Of a stretch of DNA of 64,000 nucleotides, positions 47,262-59,949 are shown one piece after another (position 1 is the stretch's first letter; each line of letters starts with the position of its first letter). The stretch comes from Raphanus sativus (taxonomy: Eukaryota; Streptophyta; Magnoliopsida; Brassicales; Brassicaceae), in contig NC_079519.1 of assembly GCF_000801105.2 (NCBI RefSeq), forward strand, positions 26,077,288 through 26,141,287, given 5' to 3'. A program made the translations under genes and the position numbers. Under the pieces are notes generated by a model. The model saw nothing but the letters and a program-made list of their open reading frames with translations. It searched no databases and was not told the origin of the DNA.

Positions 47262-50200
47262 TTATTTACGGAAGCGACCCTCAGTCTGAGCATTCCTAAA
47301 CGCACTACATGCAATAACATAGACCCAAATGAGAACAACGACGGTGATGATAAGTATGAGATTTGCTTTACGCCAATCTTTTCTAAGATTTCCCAAAAGA
47401 CCAGCTTTGCATGAGTTGCAATTGTAACAAAGCTGGCTTTGATCGTTGTTCCATAGGTAACAATCTGCATCTGCAGCCATGTTGGTTGGGTTTAGCCAAA
47501 GTGTCGGATTGACGAAGTTGTAGCCACACGCGGTTGGTGGTTTGCAACAACCGGACTGTACAACACAAAGAAAATGCACAATTAGGTATGATCAAAAGCT
47601 CAGCCAATGAAATACTGATAATCTTTTGAATATATAGTTTGGAATATTTTCATATTGTGTTATTTAGTGGTAGAAATAACATGTGAGATATATAGTGGAG
47701 ACAAAGAATTTTGATTGTAATTATCGTATTTAATCATTGGTCCACTATTTAATAATGTCTAATTACTTTTAACATACAATCAGTCAAAACTTCATCACCT
47801 AGGCTCATTTAATTATCAGTGGTTTCAGTAGTCTCGTAAAAGCATCTCCAATGGTTAGATTTATTTTTTCTTTAAAATTTAAAGTTTTCCAAAAAACGAA
47901 ACAGCATATTCTCCAATAGTTTACTTTATTTTTTTCTTCAAAATGGAATATTCTAAGTTTATTTTATCACCACTTTATATTTAATTACTAATAACACCTT
48001 TTTAAAATTTACTAATTTCACTTATCTATTTTATTTTAACATTAATTTGACTCAATTACTATTTTTATAAATTAAAATTATTATATAATACAATTATTAC
48101 ACATAACATAAATAAATAAACAAGATTTAATAAAAATCACTAAATACCTATATCTCTTAAGTGATTAAAAAGGTAATTTAAAACAATAAATGAGCTTATT
48201 ATATTCTGAATTCTTCTAAATCAAACATAAAATTCTTAAAAACTAATAATTTCATGTTCTTTGTTATTAAAATTCGATTAGATAAAAGTAATAATGTAAG
48301 ATTTGAAATTAATTGGATGACTTCTAATCTTTAAGGTAAAAATAACAATAAATAAAGATTTCATTTTCAAAAATGAAGAATTGAATAGTATTTTTCAAAT
48401 TTGGGGAAATACTATTCAGTTCTTCAAAATCTGAAAAAATGAAGAAAAAATGAAATACCAATTAAAAAAAAGAAAAATGAAGCACCATCGAATACTTTTA
48501 CAGAGGACTTGGGTACCAACTTGCTAGTAACTAAATGAATAAAATATCTAAATGACTTAAACTTATTGATGAACAGAATTATAAATTTTGAATCATATAA
48601 AGACTATAAAGTATATGATCTTATTAGTTATAACAAATATCCCACATAATTATAGTATTAATCTCAGTTGAATAGAACGGGAACCTATTCAAAATAACCA
48701 AATTCAAAGATTGAAATGAACTTTGAGAGTGGCATTTCTTAAATAATTATGGATAGAAAATTTTGAAATTTTGTCAAATTTTGAATTGAGATTTTTACAT
48801 AACTAAGAGAAAGAAAAGGAACACTACATTCCTTAACATTCTAAAAAATTTACCATTCAAGAGTAATAACTTTTCCTTTTCATTCATTCTCATTTTTTTT
48901 GTAGAGAACTAGAGAGAAATTTTTTTCCTTGTTAACTTTTATAAGGAATCACTATTTTCTCATCATTCCCAAAATTTTATTCATACTCGTTCTTTTACTA
49001 TCCATTCCTAATGTTTCTATGATGGTTACCAATTAAGTATTAATATCAGTTAAATAGAACAGGAACCTATTCAAATAACAAAAATCCAAGATATTGTTTA
49101 AAGGCAAAACCATGAAAATGAATTTTGAGAGTGGCATTTCTTAAATAATTCTGAATAGAAAACGTTGAAAAAATTTCAAGTTTGGGTTGAAATTTTTTAA
49201 AAGATTATCTAAAGAGAAAATGGATCATAAAATTATGTAAGTGAGATAATGATAAAGAACATAAAATAAATAAACAAAGAAAAGCTATGTTATCATGTAA
49301 CATATTGTGGGTGGATGGTGGATCCTTATGATAATGTATTGTTTTGAAATTGTTATTTATCTTATTATAATCTTTTGCACTGTTGATCTCCATAAATTTT
49401 CGCACTACCCTCGTAGAATACACATATGGTTGTATATATCTATCAGACATCTAATAATTTAAATAATAGAGCTTCAAGATAAGTTCTCAATAATTGAGAC
49501 TACATATGCCTACAATTTGAGTAACTTAGTAGTAACTTACCACATAAATTGAGCTAATTGCAACATTACTTGGATTAGTTTGTCCTGTTTTGCATTTTTT
49601 TTTTAGTTTTCTAAAGGATAAGGAAATACAAAAGGAAAATAATTAAATCGTTAAAGGTACTACAAAATAAAAGGAATAAAGAGAATAAGAATATTTGAAC
49701 ATAAAAAAAAAAAGAGAATAAGAACAATGCTCTTTTGGACTTCACAAAAGCTAAAGTGGAAAGCTAAACTTTTCTGAATAATGGACAATTCTTTCTTTTT
49801 CATTTATAAGAACAAACCGTATAGGTCTCACATAATCTAGATATTGACAAAATATTATTCATTCAAATAATTTTAACTAATCAACTAGTCGTAATGATTA
49901 AAGTGATATAAACAAATAGTTCCATTTAAAGGCAACTAACTATGTGAACTATTCACTCTTAGAGATGTAATTACCCAAATAATCTTAATTAAGGTGTTAA
50001 GTTTGCAAGTTATCTATCAATAATCATGTCCAGAGTGCGTGAAATTACGGTTTTGATTAATTAGGGGACATAACTACCGCGCTGGTGACTTTAGCATCAC
50101 TGTTTACTACATTTACTGTGATTTATCACTGCTTAACATCAAATAACCACAGCTTGCTTACAAAATAAGATAAGGAATAAAAAAAACTACAAGAGTCAAA

Positions 50201-50890
50201 TCAAACGGTATGAAATGTAAAATGTGGAGGCCAAACTGTAACAAACTAGAAGTTTCAGGTTCAAAATAAAGAGAATAAAAGATGAGAGAGAGAGAGAGAG
50301 AGAACATGCCTGGAGAGGAGTGATGGAAGAGGAAGAGAAGAACTGATCAGCAGTTATGAATTGTTGGCTGAGTTCAGGACAAACATTCGAATCAGCCAAA
50401 CAGGCCCTGATCTTCCCCCAATCCCTGGAATCCACAACATTCTCTCTCAGCCAATCCGAGAACCCTTCGAGCCTGTACTCTTTGTAACCTCGAACCGGAA
50501 CTTGATACGACCCGTCGGGTCGGGTCACGACGAAAGCAAATATCAGAACCACCAGCAGAAGCCCGATCAGTATCGCCATATAGCACAAGTACACAGCCAG
50601 CAGAGTCTCCTTGTGCCTGAGAATGATCATTTGAGCTCAAACGACGCTTGAATCAAACTGAAGCAAAAGTGTCCTGTCTTTTTATGTAAAACTTACTGGT
50701 AGGCGCCGATGAAGCCGCAAGCAGAGACGACGAGGATGAGAACGCCGAGGACGACGACGGGCCAGCGGAGGAGATTGACACACTCGCTGTCAGGCTTTGA
50801 GGCAAGCCATATTCCTGACGCCGTTATAGGTATAGAACATAGCAACGCCAGTAAGTTCAGTATCGCCGTTAAGTTATTCGCCAGCGCCAT
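47262..50890 (-). CDS. TET2: Tetraspanin, TET2-like
   Basis: Exons on the minus strand are 50890-50697, 50616-50310 and 47555-47262, 264 residues in frame. Four membrane segments are visible: near the N-terminus (ILNLLALLCSIPITASGIWL), VVVLGVLILVVSACGFIGAY, LCYMAILIGLLLVVLIFAFVV, and near the C-terminus (LILIITVVVLIWVYVIACSA). The large loop has the plant signature GCCKPPTACGY plus further Cys pairs. Tetraspanins organise plasma-membrane and exosome microdomains and partner proteins. Intron 2 is about 2.75 kb and starts with GC (CAG|GCATGT), a rare GC-AG intron. It contains a MITE-like segment and an internal duplication. Placement after the GRWD1 gene matches At2g19580. Confidence 0.92.
47838..48500. 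mobile_element. MITE-like segment inside TET2 intron 2
   Basis: Left end taaaagcatctccaatggt and right end, read inverted, taaaagtattcgatggtgct are weak terminal inverted repeats. The agcatctcca motif matches the MITE at 8465. Very AT-rich and decayed. Confidence 0.35.
48640..49216. repeat. Diverged direct duplication in TET2 intron 2
   Basis: 48640-48806 and 49030-49216 share agtattaat-tcagtt-aatagaac-ggaacctattcaaa and gagagtggcatttcttaaat. About 390 bp apart, same strand. Confidence 0.7.
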
Positions 50891-51394
50891 TAACTCACTC
50901 TCTTTCTCTCTCTTGAAAAATTGAAGAAGTAATAAAAGTGAGAGGACTGCTTTGGTGGTGAGAGATGATGGGAAGTGTGAGCTTTGTTTAATGCTAATAT
51001 TGACACAGCACGAGGTTCGGTACGGTACAGTTATCCGGTTTAGTGCTGATTTAAAGGGAATGGATATGTGGGTTTATTGTATCCTTTTTTAAAAATAATG
51101 TTCACGTTGGTTTATTTTTCTTAAGTTAATTCGTTAAAAGGGGAATGTTATTTATATTTCCTTGCGGTGAACAAGTTAATCTGGCCGGACCGTTTATTCT
51201 CTTGGGTCCAGCAGTGGAATCATATCACATGGATGGACATGGACACATTGAAGCAGGCGGAGATGCCTTTTGAAAGTTTTGAGCTGCGTTTGGTGTTTTA
51301 CGGCGCTGCCGTAACCATTTTATAGTTTATAAAGATTCTTGGCGTTGAACTAAACCGGGCATATTGACACCGACTATTTGGGGTTAAGTAAAAC
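50891..51394. other. TET2 promoter side
   Basis: A tctctttctctctc-rich leader (minus) and moderately GC sequence. No other gene. Confidence 0.4.
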
Positions 51395-51830
51395 TTTTTG
51401 GTTTAGAAAAAAAAGACCTCAAAACGAAAAAAACATCATCTCACTTTCTAAAATAGATGTGACACACACACACAAAATTTATAATTAAAGAAAATTAGAT
51501 GTCACATTTTCATAATGCTGCAATAACTATTATGTTATGCGAATTTCTAATCCATGCATCAAGATGTACGTAGTTGGTCCGATCCAACAAAAGAATATGA
51601 AACGAACTTAAATCCAATCAAACAAATTTATGAAATGAAGAACTCGTGGATGCTCACGGATTTAATACAACATCCTTCGTCAAACATTGTTTGGTATTTT
51701 TTTTATATGCTAATATGTGCCATCACCACATTTATTTTCACAAAATGATATAACTTATAAGAATACAACATTACAACATTATAACAACTAAATACATATT
51801 ACATTAGAAATTTCATTTATTCAGTTTACA
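51395..51830. repeat. TET2 5'-flank repeat, copy U1
   Basis: Shares gatgtgacacac..., catttt-cataat-ctgcaataactatta, catcaagat, aaatccaat-aaac and gatgctcacggatttaat with 56620-57130 and 58583-59110. Confidence 0.75.
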
Positions 51831-52262
51831 TATTTAAAATATGGTAGTAAACTCATATCGATTTCATGATCTAAAGTTAGCTTATTCATGTTTATTCATT
51901 TGGATATATGTCAAAATTTATGTGGATAATATATATATATATATATATATACATACATCACTTTAACCTATACCAAACTGTGAACAAATGGGAATAAAGC
52001 AAGGTTAAAAGCCAACACAAACTATTTTTCACTCAAAATATAAATGAAAAGAAAACCGAATCTTGTTAGCTCCACACAAAAAAAAAACTTAAATCAACTC
52101 ATACTTGTATATATAATCCACAAGCATTACAACGTCCCTGATGAAAAGACTGAATAAATTGTTGAATCAGATGTCACAATTCCAGTAATAAGGAAGAGTC
52201 TAAAAACAAGAACAAAAAGAGAAACAAGAAGGTTCAGGTTCATCGACGGATCAACAAACCTT
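51831..52262. other. Intergenic with (TA)n
   Basis: Includes a TA run near 51929-51952 and the 3' flank of the F-box gene. Confidence 0.5.
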
Positions 52263-53462
52263 TCACAGAACCATACAACTCTCAACATGATCGAAATAGA
52301 CTTGGATAGCAGCAGAGTCATCTCGTATTCCATCGACCTCAACTTGTCTAACTTTTTTCTCCTTGGGATCGTAACAAATAAAAAAGAATGGGTTAGGGGA
52401 CGGGAGCGGTTTGAATATGACCTCGCCACTAGGAAGTATACCCCTGAACATGAAACGTTGATCTCCCCCAAATATCTCATTCATAGAAGGAACCACGGAA
52501 GCAGTTTTTGACCATACTTCTTTGTTGACATCATCCTGAACCCATAGGTCAATTGGTCCATCATAGGCCTGGACGGCTATGGTTATCTTTCCACTGTGAT
52601 TCACCAGATTACCAAACTCTTGAAGACTGTAGTCGTCGGGTAGCTTAGTAACATTAAACTCTTCAGAACTCAGATCAAAGCACATTAGAGATCGCTTTTG
52701 TTTGTAAGAAGTTAAATAATACAGAGCACCGTCCCTGCATATCCCATGGTATCCAGAATAATGACGATGTGGATACTTACACTTGATCATTCTCCATTTT
52801 TGTTTAGCTCCTAGAGTGATAACTTGATGCTCCTCGGACATAACAGCCTCCCACGCCATAACATCCTCCAAGAAATAATCACGGGATATAATACCACGAG
52901 CTATATTACCACGTCGAGTTATTACCGTCAGGCACAACACTTTGTATACATCATTAACCGGATCATATCCAAAAATAGATAAAATGTCTTTTTTCCTCGT
53001 TTTGACTCTAGGTAACGATACGAACTGACCCGTACTAGGGTTTCCAATCATCATCTTGATACCGTTCCGACCGCAGATCAAGCCGCGGACAGGTGGAGTG
53101 AAAACATACCGTACATCCGGATCCAGTGTATAACTAACCTTGTCATGATCATTAGAAGCCGACGGATGCTCCTCCTGAGAGAAGGAGTGAAAGAGCTGCA
53201 TGTCGCTGCCACGGTGCACTGAGACGAGATGACGCGGTTGAGTCGAAGATCGAGTCATGTACAACTCGGTGAACTCTTTGCCGAGGATGATCGATGACAA
53301 GTGTTTAGAAGCGAAACGGAGCCTGGCTATGGATCTCGGCGGCAGTTTCATGAGAATCTCTACTTTCAGTTCCGTAGGAATGATGATAAACGGATCGTTT
53401 ACATCATCATTCCTTTCGTCTCGTTTCTTGGACCTCTTGACCCTTTTCATGGCGACTTTCAA
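52263..53462 (-). CDS. F-box protein with F-box-associated (FBA) domain
   Basis: A single-exon frame of 399 residues. A basic N-terminus (KRVKRSKKRDER) precedes an F-box (about residues 27-70: IPTELKVEILMKLPPRSIAR, then LRFASKHLSSII). The FBA-type beta-propeller-like region follows (RGLICGRNGIKMMIGNPSTG, FGYDPVNDVYKVLC, GICRDGALYYLT, LMCFDLSSEEFNV, IDLWVQDD). Such proteins are SCF ubiquitin-ligase adaptors that choose substrates; the substrate is unknown. The family is very large and fast evolving in Brassicaceae. Position is compatible with an F-box gene near At2g19630. Full length, no lesion. Confidence 0.9.
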   Translation of the reverse strand: MKVAMKRVKRSKKRDERNDDVNDPFIIIPTELKVEILMKLPPRSIARLRFASKHLSSIILGKEFTELYMTRSSTQPRHLVSVHRGSDMQLFHSFSQEEHPSASNDHDKVSYTLDPDVRYVFTPPVRGLICGRNGIKMMIGNPSTGQFVSLPRVKTRKKDILSIFGYDPVNDVYKVLCLTVITRRGNIARGIISRDYFLEDVMAWEAVMSEEHQVITLGAKQKWRMIKCKYPHRHYSGYHGICRDGALYYLTSYKQKRSLMCFDLSSEEFNVTKLPDDYSLQEFGNLVNHSGKITIAVQAYDGPIDLWVQDDVNKEVWSKTASVVPSMNEIFGGDQRFMFRGILPSGEVIFKPLPSPNPFFFICYDPKEKKVRQVEVDGIRDDSAAIQVYFDHVESCMVL

Positions 53463-55411
53463 CTGATCCCGCCTCTCACTGTTTCATTCTCTTAACCCTA
53501 AGAGTAATATCTTTATTTCTTAAACGTAAAAATAGGCGATACCAATTCCTTGATGTATTGTATATCGTGTTAATATTTTATGGATTTGCAAATAAAACCT
53601 CCTATTTTGAATTTCTTAGAGGAAAATACTCTTTTGTTTATTACGGTTGAAAAGGAAATACTTATGAGTAATTACCTTTTTCTAGGATTTTTTTTAAAAC
53701 TAGGATAAGACATGCCATTTGCGCAAAATGAGATTATATAATAAAAATTAAAAATATATAGTATTAACAAATTAAATATGTATATGTATTTGAATTTATT
53801 AATATACATACAATTATATTTTCTTTATATAATCATCTATATTTTGGGCTCGGCATTTGTAACTGTAATTGTAATTATTGACACAAATCTATTTTAAATT
53901 TATAATGAAACTGATCGATTTGAGTTTAAATTTTTATCACTTTTTTATACCTATAAAAATCGTAATATGGTCATCAGGTGAATTTTTATTACAAAAACAA
54001 GTTCCATAATTTTTTTAAATATTTCACTTTAACATCACTGAAAACCATTTTAATAATTTTAGAATCAGCAGCTTAGTCTTATTTTCAAAATCAAATAACT
54101 TTGACCTTAGTATTTCATATAGTTCTGAAGGTTTCAACTAAACGACTAAATTGATACAACTAATTTTCTTGCTTTAAGTTGTTAGCTGAATATATATATA
54201 TATAATTTAATTTGAATATTTTCTTAAATAAAATTCTATATTAATACAATTTTATGATCATTTGTATCTTATTATAACAAAAAAAAATTAAATAAGCCAT
54301 TGATCACAAAAAATTCAGAATAGAATTTTAATTTTTTAATAATTTATATTCATTTTAAAAATTCAAAATATACATATAAGAAAAAATTATTTTTTTATTA
54401 TATGGTTAATGTGATTGTTTAATATCTTTTAATAATATAAAATTAAACAATTATAAGAAAATATTATCAAATATTTATTATTCGTAAATACAAAAGTGCA
54501 AGAATTTTCTTTTGTACACTATTTATCAATTTGATAGTTAGTTTAATATATAGTTTAATATAAATTAAGATGGATCAACCTATTTTTTGAAAAATTATGA
54601 ATTTCACCATCATGGTGACATCTGGCTACAAAAAATGTTATAATATTTCTCAATTAATATATAAGAAATGTTGTTGTTACAAAAAAAATGTTCAACCATT
54701 GATCATTATTTTTAACATAATAATTTTAACGGTTTTAGTAATTTATTGTCGTTTTTTTAAATTCAAAATATAACATATACAAAAAAAAATAATTTTATTG
54801 CTAATTTGATTGTTTAATTTATTTTAATAGTATAAAATTAAACAAAAATGATAGAGGAGATATATATTGTTATCAAATCTTTATTATTATAATCACTAAT
54901 TTTTATTTATGTAATAGTCATATTTGGTAATTCCGTAACTTTTATTTAAGGAAAGAAAATAAAATAGTAATTGTACGCTTTAATTAATTTTATGATTAGT
55001 TTAATGAAAATTATAATATATATTTAATTGGATCAACATATTTTCTAAAGATTCTGAATTTCATTCTGGTGGTGACATGTAGAGGTTGTAGGGTTTCTCA
55101 ATTAATATATAAGGAATAAGTCGTGGTTCTTAACTTCTTTTCCATCAATATATATTGCTTCTTAATCAAGTAACCGTTCACAGAAGTTTATATGCATTTA
55201 TTAGCTCCCACTCGTGTTAATCCAGGAAAGTGTCCAGTATCATGGCCGGCAACAAAGACTTATTCCAAACTCTTGTTCATCAGTGAGAAATTCCGAAAAA
55301 TTAAAATTGTAGAATTTTTCTATAATCGAATTTAATTATTTATAAATTTATAATCATCTACAGTTACAATCCGTTTTTAAACTTTCAAAAAAAAAAGTCA
55401 ACTTTTTTACA
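53463..55411. other. AT-rich gene desert
   Basis: Long A/T-rich stretch with repeated words, e.g. tttcaccatcatggtgacat (54602) versus tttcattctggtggtgacat (55059), and atataagaaatg / atataaggaata after each, showing an old direct duplication of about 460 bp spacing. No gene seen. Confidence 0.5.
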
Positions 55412-55470
55412 CACTCGTTGTCAGCCTTTCATGCAGGCCATATCCCTGACGCTGTTATAAGTATCACTAT
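55412..55470 (-). pseudogene. Fragment of a tetraspanin first exon
   Basis: acactcgttgtcagcctttc and ggccatatccctgacgctgt align with TET2 exon 1 at about 50782-50840 (roughly 80% identity over about 57 bp, counted by eye). The rest of the gene is absent. LINE-derived sequence follows directly. Confidence 0.7.
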
Positions 55471-55474
55471 TTTG

Positions 55475-56487
55475 GACCTTCCTTTGAAGCGCCCGAAACT
55501 TTCAATCGTGGTCTGCAAAATCTATTTCTTTTGCAGCTTATATCCTCGGTAATCTCCGGGACAGTGGTATTTGAATGGAAACCTTTCTTCTACCTAAGGG
55601 TTGTGTGAAAAGAGTTGAATCTCTCTGCTGCCGTTACTTGTGGGCAGGCAGTATTGAAGGTCATGCATTTGCACAAGTTTCATGGACAAATGTATGCCTC
55701 CCTAAAAGGGAAGGGGGACTGAGTCTAAGAATCATTCACACCATCTTAACTCAAAAGAGCTTCCATCCGATCTCCTTCGCTAGGCGATACATTTTAGCTG
55801 GGAGATTTATACACCGCACGATTGGTAATGGTAATAATGCTTACTTCTGGTTTGACTCATGGATCCCACTCGGACCTTTAATCTCACTCCTTGGATTTCA
55901 TGGTCCTCGTGATCTTAGGATACCTCTTCAAGCAAAGGTCACAGCAGCCTCTAACGACACTACTTGTACCCTTCCAGACCTGAGGTCTAATGAATCAGCC
56001 CCCCTTCATGCCTATCTCATGCATGTTAGATGATGTTCTCTTATTGCGAGTTAATTGTTTTGACTGCGATAGGTTTTCTTCACAAAAGACTTGGTCTCAA
56101 CTGAGAGAGAGAGAAGATAACTAGGAAACCATGGGCTCGAGCAAATACGGTTTAGGGGTTATATCCCGAAGCATTCCTTTACTATGTTGACAGCCGAACT
56201 TAACAGGCTCTCCTCTTTGGGACTATGAATTACTACATCCTGCTGTCTTCGTGACACTAACGAGGAAACAAGGGATCATCTACTCATCCCTTGTGTCTTC
56301 CCCAAGGATCTCTGGAGGAGCACTGCTCTGCATCTTGAGAATTAAGTCCAAAGCGTTGGAAATCTTTTATTTTTGTATCTCTATTTTTCAATGTTTTTGC
56401 CAGAGATACTTATGTTTGAGAATATTCCAACCATTGTAACTAAAACCTGTTTTCATCAATATATGATATTTACAGTTAACCACAAAA
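55475..56487 (+). mobile_element. Truncated, decayed LINE (RT C-terminus)
   Basis: The open part (55575-56033) reads KGCVKRVESLCCRYLWAG, ISWTNVCLPKREGGLSLR-like, IGNGNNAYFWFDSWIPLGPL, the typical region between reverse transcriptase and the zf-RVT domain of plant LINEs. Later parts (DTTRKQGIIYSSL / LVSSPRIS...) are frameshifted. The right end (tgttttcatcaatatatgat) resembles a LINE 3' end. It separates the tetraspanin fragment from copy U2 of its 5' flank. Confidence 0.7.
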
Positions 56488-56619
56488 AGTAATAGAGCGA
56501 ACTGGTTAATCCAGTCGAACCGGCTTCTTGGGTTGTGTATCTTTGCGCGTCTCTGTAACCACTTATATAGTAGAAAGATTATTTTGCGTTTAGAACTGTG
56601 TTTTTCTTTTTTTTTTCCG

Positions 56620-57250
56620 ACGACTCTGTGTTGGATAAAACTTGTTGGTTTAGAAAAGAAAGACCTTAAACCGAAGAAAATAGCATCCCACACTATTTAA
56701 AACCATAATCTCATACTTAATTGATGAACAGTGTGGGACACAGCTCTATTTCAATAACTATCTTGACTACACATAATCAAGTTAGATGTGACATTTTCAT
56801 AGTATTGCAATAACTATTACTTTATGCAAATTTCAAACCCTGACATCAAGATATACTATATACATCCAACAAATCAAAACGAAATAAATTGAAAAACTCA
56901 AATCCAATGAAACAAAACCAATAAAAAATGAAAAACAAATGATGCTCACGGATTTAATTTAACATTGTAACTATGTCTTTTACCACACCATTCAAAAACT
57001 TTGTTTGGAAAGTAATTTCCAAAATTTTTATATATCATTACCATATTCATTTTCACAAAGAGATTGGTTTATAAATATATTAAAATAATATCCAAATATA
57101 ACATGAATAATATCATTTATGTAAATACGCATATTTGAAATATGTTATATATTAGATATAAACTTACACATGCACAATAATATAATTACAAACACACCAA
57201 TTTTCTACTCAATAGTATAATATTTTCCACATCAGTTCAAGATATAAAAA
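56620..57250. repeat. TET2 5'-flank repeat, copy U2
   Basis: Begins like 51390 (acttgttggtttagaaaaga, aaagaccttaaac) and continues in the same order through agctctatttcaataactat, gacatcaagatata and gatgctcacggatttaat. Most similar to U3. Confidence 0.75.
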
Positions 57251-57824
57251 TAGCAAAATTTTGAGTATATATGTATCTTACCAAAATTAATTGTAAAAGT
57301 GTCTTAATAAAGGAAACAACATTAATAATATCAAAATTTAGTGATACACAAATGCTTGCAATTACAAGAAAATTTATTAATAAGTGAAAACAACCAAGTT
57401 TCCAAAAAAAAAAAGTTTCCAAATTGTTGAGCTAGTCGCATTTAATCATTGTAAAATATATTAGTTGAATGATTAAAGATTGATTCAGTAAGAAGGTTAA
57501 TTAATAAATTAATGAATGAATAAAAAAAACTTATAATAACTTAATTTTTTTAATGAAAGTTGATGAAAATTAAAATATAAATATTTAGATAATATTTATG
57601 CTGTTCGATCATATGATGAAACAAATTAATGTTATTTTAATGATTATAGTCATTTTAGGTTGTTCATCAAATATGAAAAATATAGATTATTAGAAGATGA
57701 AACAAAAATACAATTTGTGCACTAAAGTTGTTCACAAGCACTAGATTTCAAATCCTAAGCTTTCCAATAGAAACATAACAAATTTAGCATATTTGAAATT
57801 ATGTTCATGGTTCTTTTTACATAG

Positions 57825-58058
57825 ATCATCTTCTTCGGAAACATAAAACCTACCAAAGCCAGCATCTTCGATGCTTCTGTTATGAAGAAGGAGAAAAACA
57901 TGTCTCGTCAGATGAAAAAGCTAGAGATAAGGTTCACTGAAGAGTTTGCTCTAGTTTGTGAGAAATTGAAAGCAGTGGAACTCAAAGCTGAAAAAGAAAG
58001 AAAGGAAGCTGCTGAAGAGAGAAAAAGACTTGTTGTTCTTGAAGAAGTTCATGCATAG
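57825..58058 (+). pseudogene. Isolated coiled-coil exon, unknown protein
   Basis: After a possible acceptor (tttttacatag|A) a frame of about 78 codons ends at TAG 58056. From the Met at 57882 it is strongly Lys/Glu-rich (KKLEIRFTEEFALVCEKLKA, VELKAEKERKEAAEERKRLV), predicted helical coiled coil. It recalls C-terminal exons of transposon-linked NAM-associated/GST-T3-like ORFs, but I cannot confirm a family. No upstream exon seen. Confidence 0.4.
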
Positions 58059-58582
58059 AAGACAAGTTCAAGTTGGTTATATTGGTGGAAAAAGACATAG
58101 ATTTGTACTCAATCTGTTGAATCTGATAATTTTGCATCTTTTGTTTGTTTGTTGTCTGAATCTGATAACTTTTTAATTATGTTCCCTTTTGTCAATGACA
58201 CTCTTTGGTTATCCTCATATGCTCATATATCAAAAACCCTTTAGTGATTATTTTTATTTTTTGTGATTATTTCACGGATGCGAATTTGGATTCAGATATT
58301 CGCAGATAATACAAGCCATTTTTAATTTTATTAAAGACAAGTATAGAACTAACAGTGTGCCTGCAAACATTCATTCTATCAAACACTGTGAATGACTTTT
58401 GCTTGGATAGACATATGTAATCATAAGTAGTCAACAAGAATGCTATCAAAAGGTGTCCAGTATCAAATGCGGTTGCCTAGACGCTGTTCGGAAGTTGACC
58501 GCATCGAATTCGACCAAATCGGTGAATTCATGCGTTGACCGAGTATGACAGCCTAATTTTTGCGTTGACCGCCTAGATTGAC

Positions 58583-59120
58583 ATAGCTCTATCTCAATAA
58601 CTATCTTGACTGCACATAATCAATTTAGCTTAAATGTGACATTTTCATAGTATTGCAATAACTATTACATTATGCGAATTTCAAACCCAGACATCAAGAT
58701 ATACAATATATAGTCCGACAAATCAAAACAAAAATAAAATGAAAAACTCAAATCCAATGAAACAAAACCCATAAGAAATGAAAAACAAAGGATTCTCACG
58801 GATTTAATTTTTGTAACTGTCTTTTACCACCACATCCTTCAAAAACTTTGTTTGGAAAGTAATTTCCAAAATTTGTATATATCGTTACCATATTCATTTT
58901 CACAAAGAGATGATTTATACATATATAAAATAATATCCAAATATAACATGAATAATATTATTTATGTAAATACGCATATTTGAAATATGTTATATATTAT
59001 ATATTATATATTATATATTATATATAAACTTATATGCACAATAATATAATTACAAACACACCAATTTTCTACTCAGTAGTATAATATTTTCCACATCCGT
59101 ACAAGATATACAAAATAGCA
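58583..59120. repeat. TET2 5'-flank repeat, copy U3
   Basis: Nearly the same order and wording as U2 (agctctatctcaataactat, agacatcaagatatacaata, ggattctcacggatttaatt, ctttgtttggaaagtaattt, aatatccaaatataacatga), with an extra tatat tandem run near 58990-59025. Confidence 0.75.
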
Positions 59121-59138
59121 AACTTTTGTGGACATATA

Positions 59139-59685
59139 CAGTAGAACCTCTATAAATTAATAATGTTGAGAGTTTAAAATTTTATTAATTTATAGTGATA
59201 TTAATTTACAAATTTTTTTCTTAGCCTTTTTTCTATTTTTGAATATTTTTATTTATAAAATAATATTTTGTTTTATTTTACAGTATCTAAATTATTTAAA
59301 TTTTAGAAATTTTATTTTCATATTATTTTATTATCTTATTCGGTGTATATTTTGATGTTTAATAGAATTGTTACGTGGTCTTTGATATAATTTTACTAAA
59401 TATTATCAAAATATAATTAAATGTTAAGGAAAATAAAGGTATTCTTATTGTGAATATAAAATCAATAATATAATGTTTAGTTTGTATTTATATTATATAT
59501 ACACAGATTATTAATTTATGATTTTAATGTGACTATATATTTTTATGGAAATTTTTAAAATATTATTATCTTATTATTTTATCGATTTGTGTTATATTTT
59601 ATACCGGCACAAGTTGGAACCGGTGAAATTTATTAATTTATAGAGATTATTAATTTATCTAGTATTACTTTATAGAGGTTCTAAT
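59139..59685. mobile_element. Inverted-repeat element, cagt...ctctataaat family (copy 2)
   Basis: Left end cagtagaacctctataaatt and right end tatagaggttctaatg are inverted repeats. The interior is also partly inverted (ttaatttatag near both ends). No genes. Related copies at 3431 and about 59700. Confidence 0.65.
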
Positions 59686-59699
59686 GTAAAGATTTGATT

Positions 59700-59909
59700 T
59701 TTGTGATATACTTTTTGAAATTTGATATTCATCTTGTTTTTATTATCTTATTTAGTGTATATAAAATATGTTGAATAGATTTTAAATGTGGTTTTATATA
59801 TAATTTTAATAAATATCATCAAAATATATTACATCTTAAGAAAATATAAATACAATTTCATTGTGAATATAAAACAAACAATATAATGGTTTGCTTGTAT
59901 ATGTGTAAA

Positions 59910-59949
<40 letters not shown>

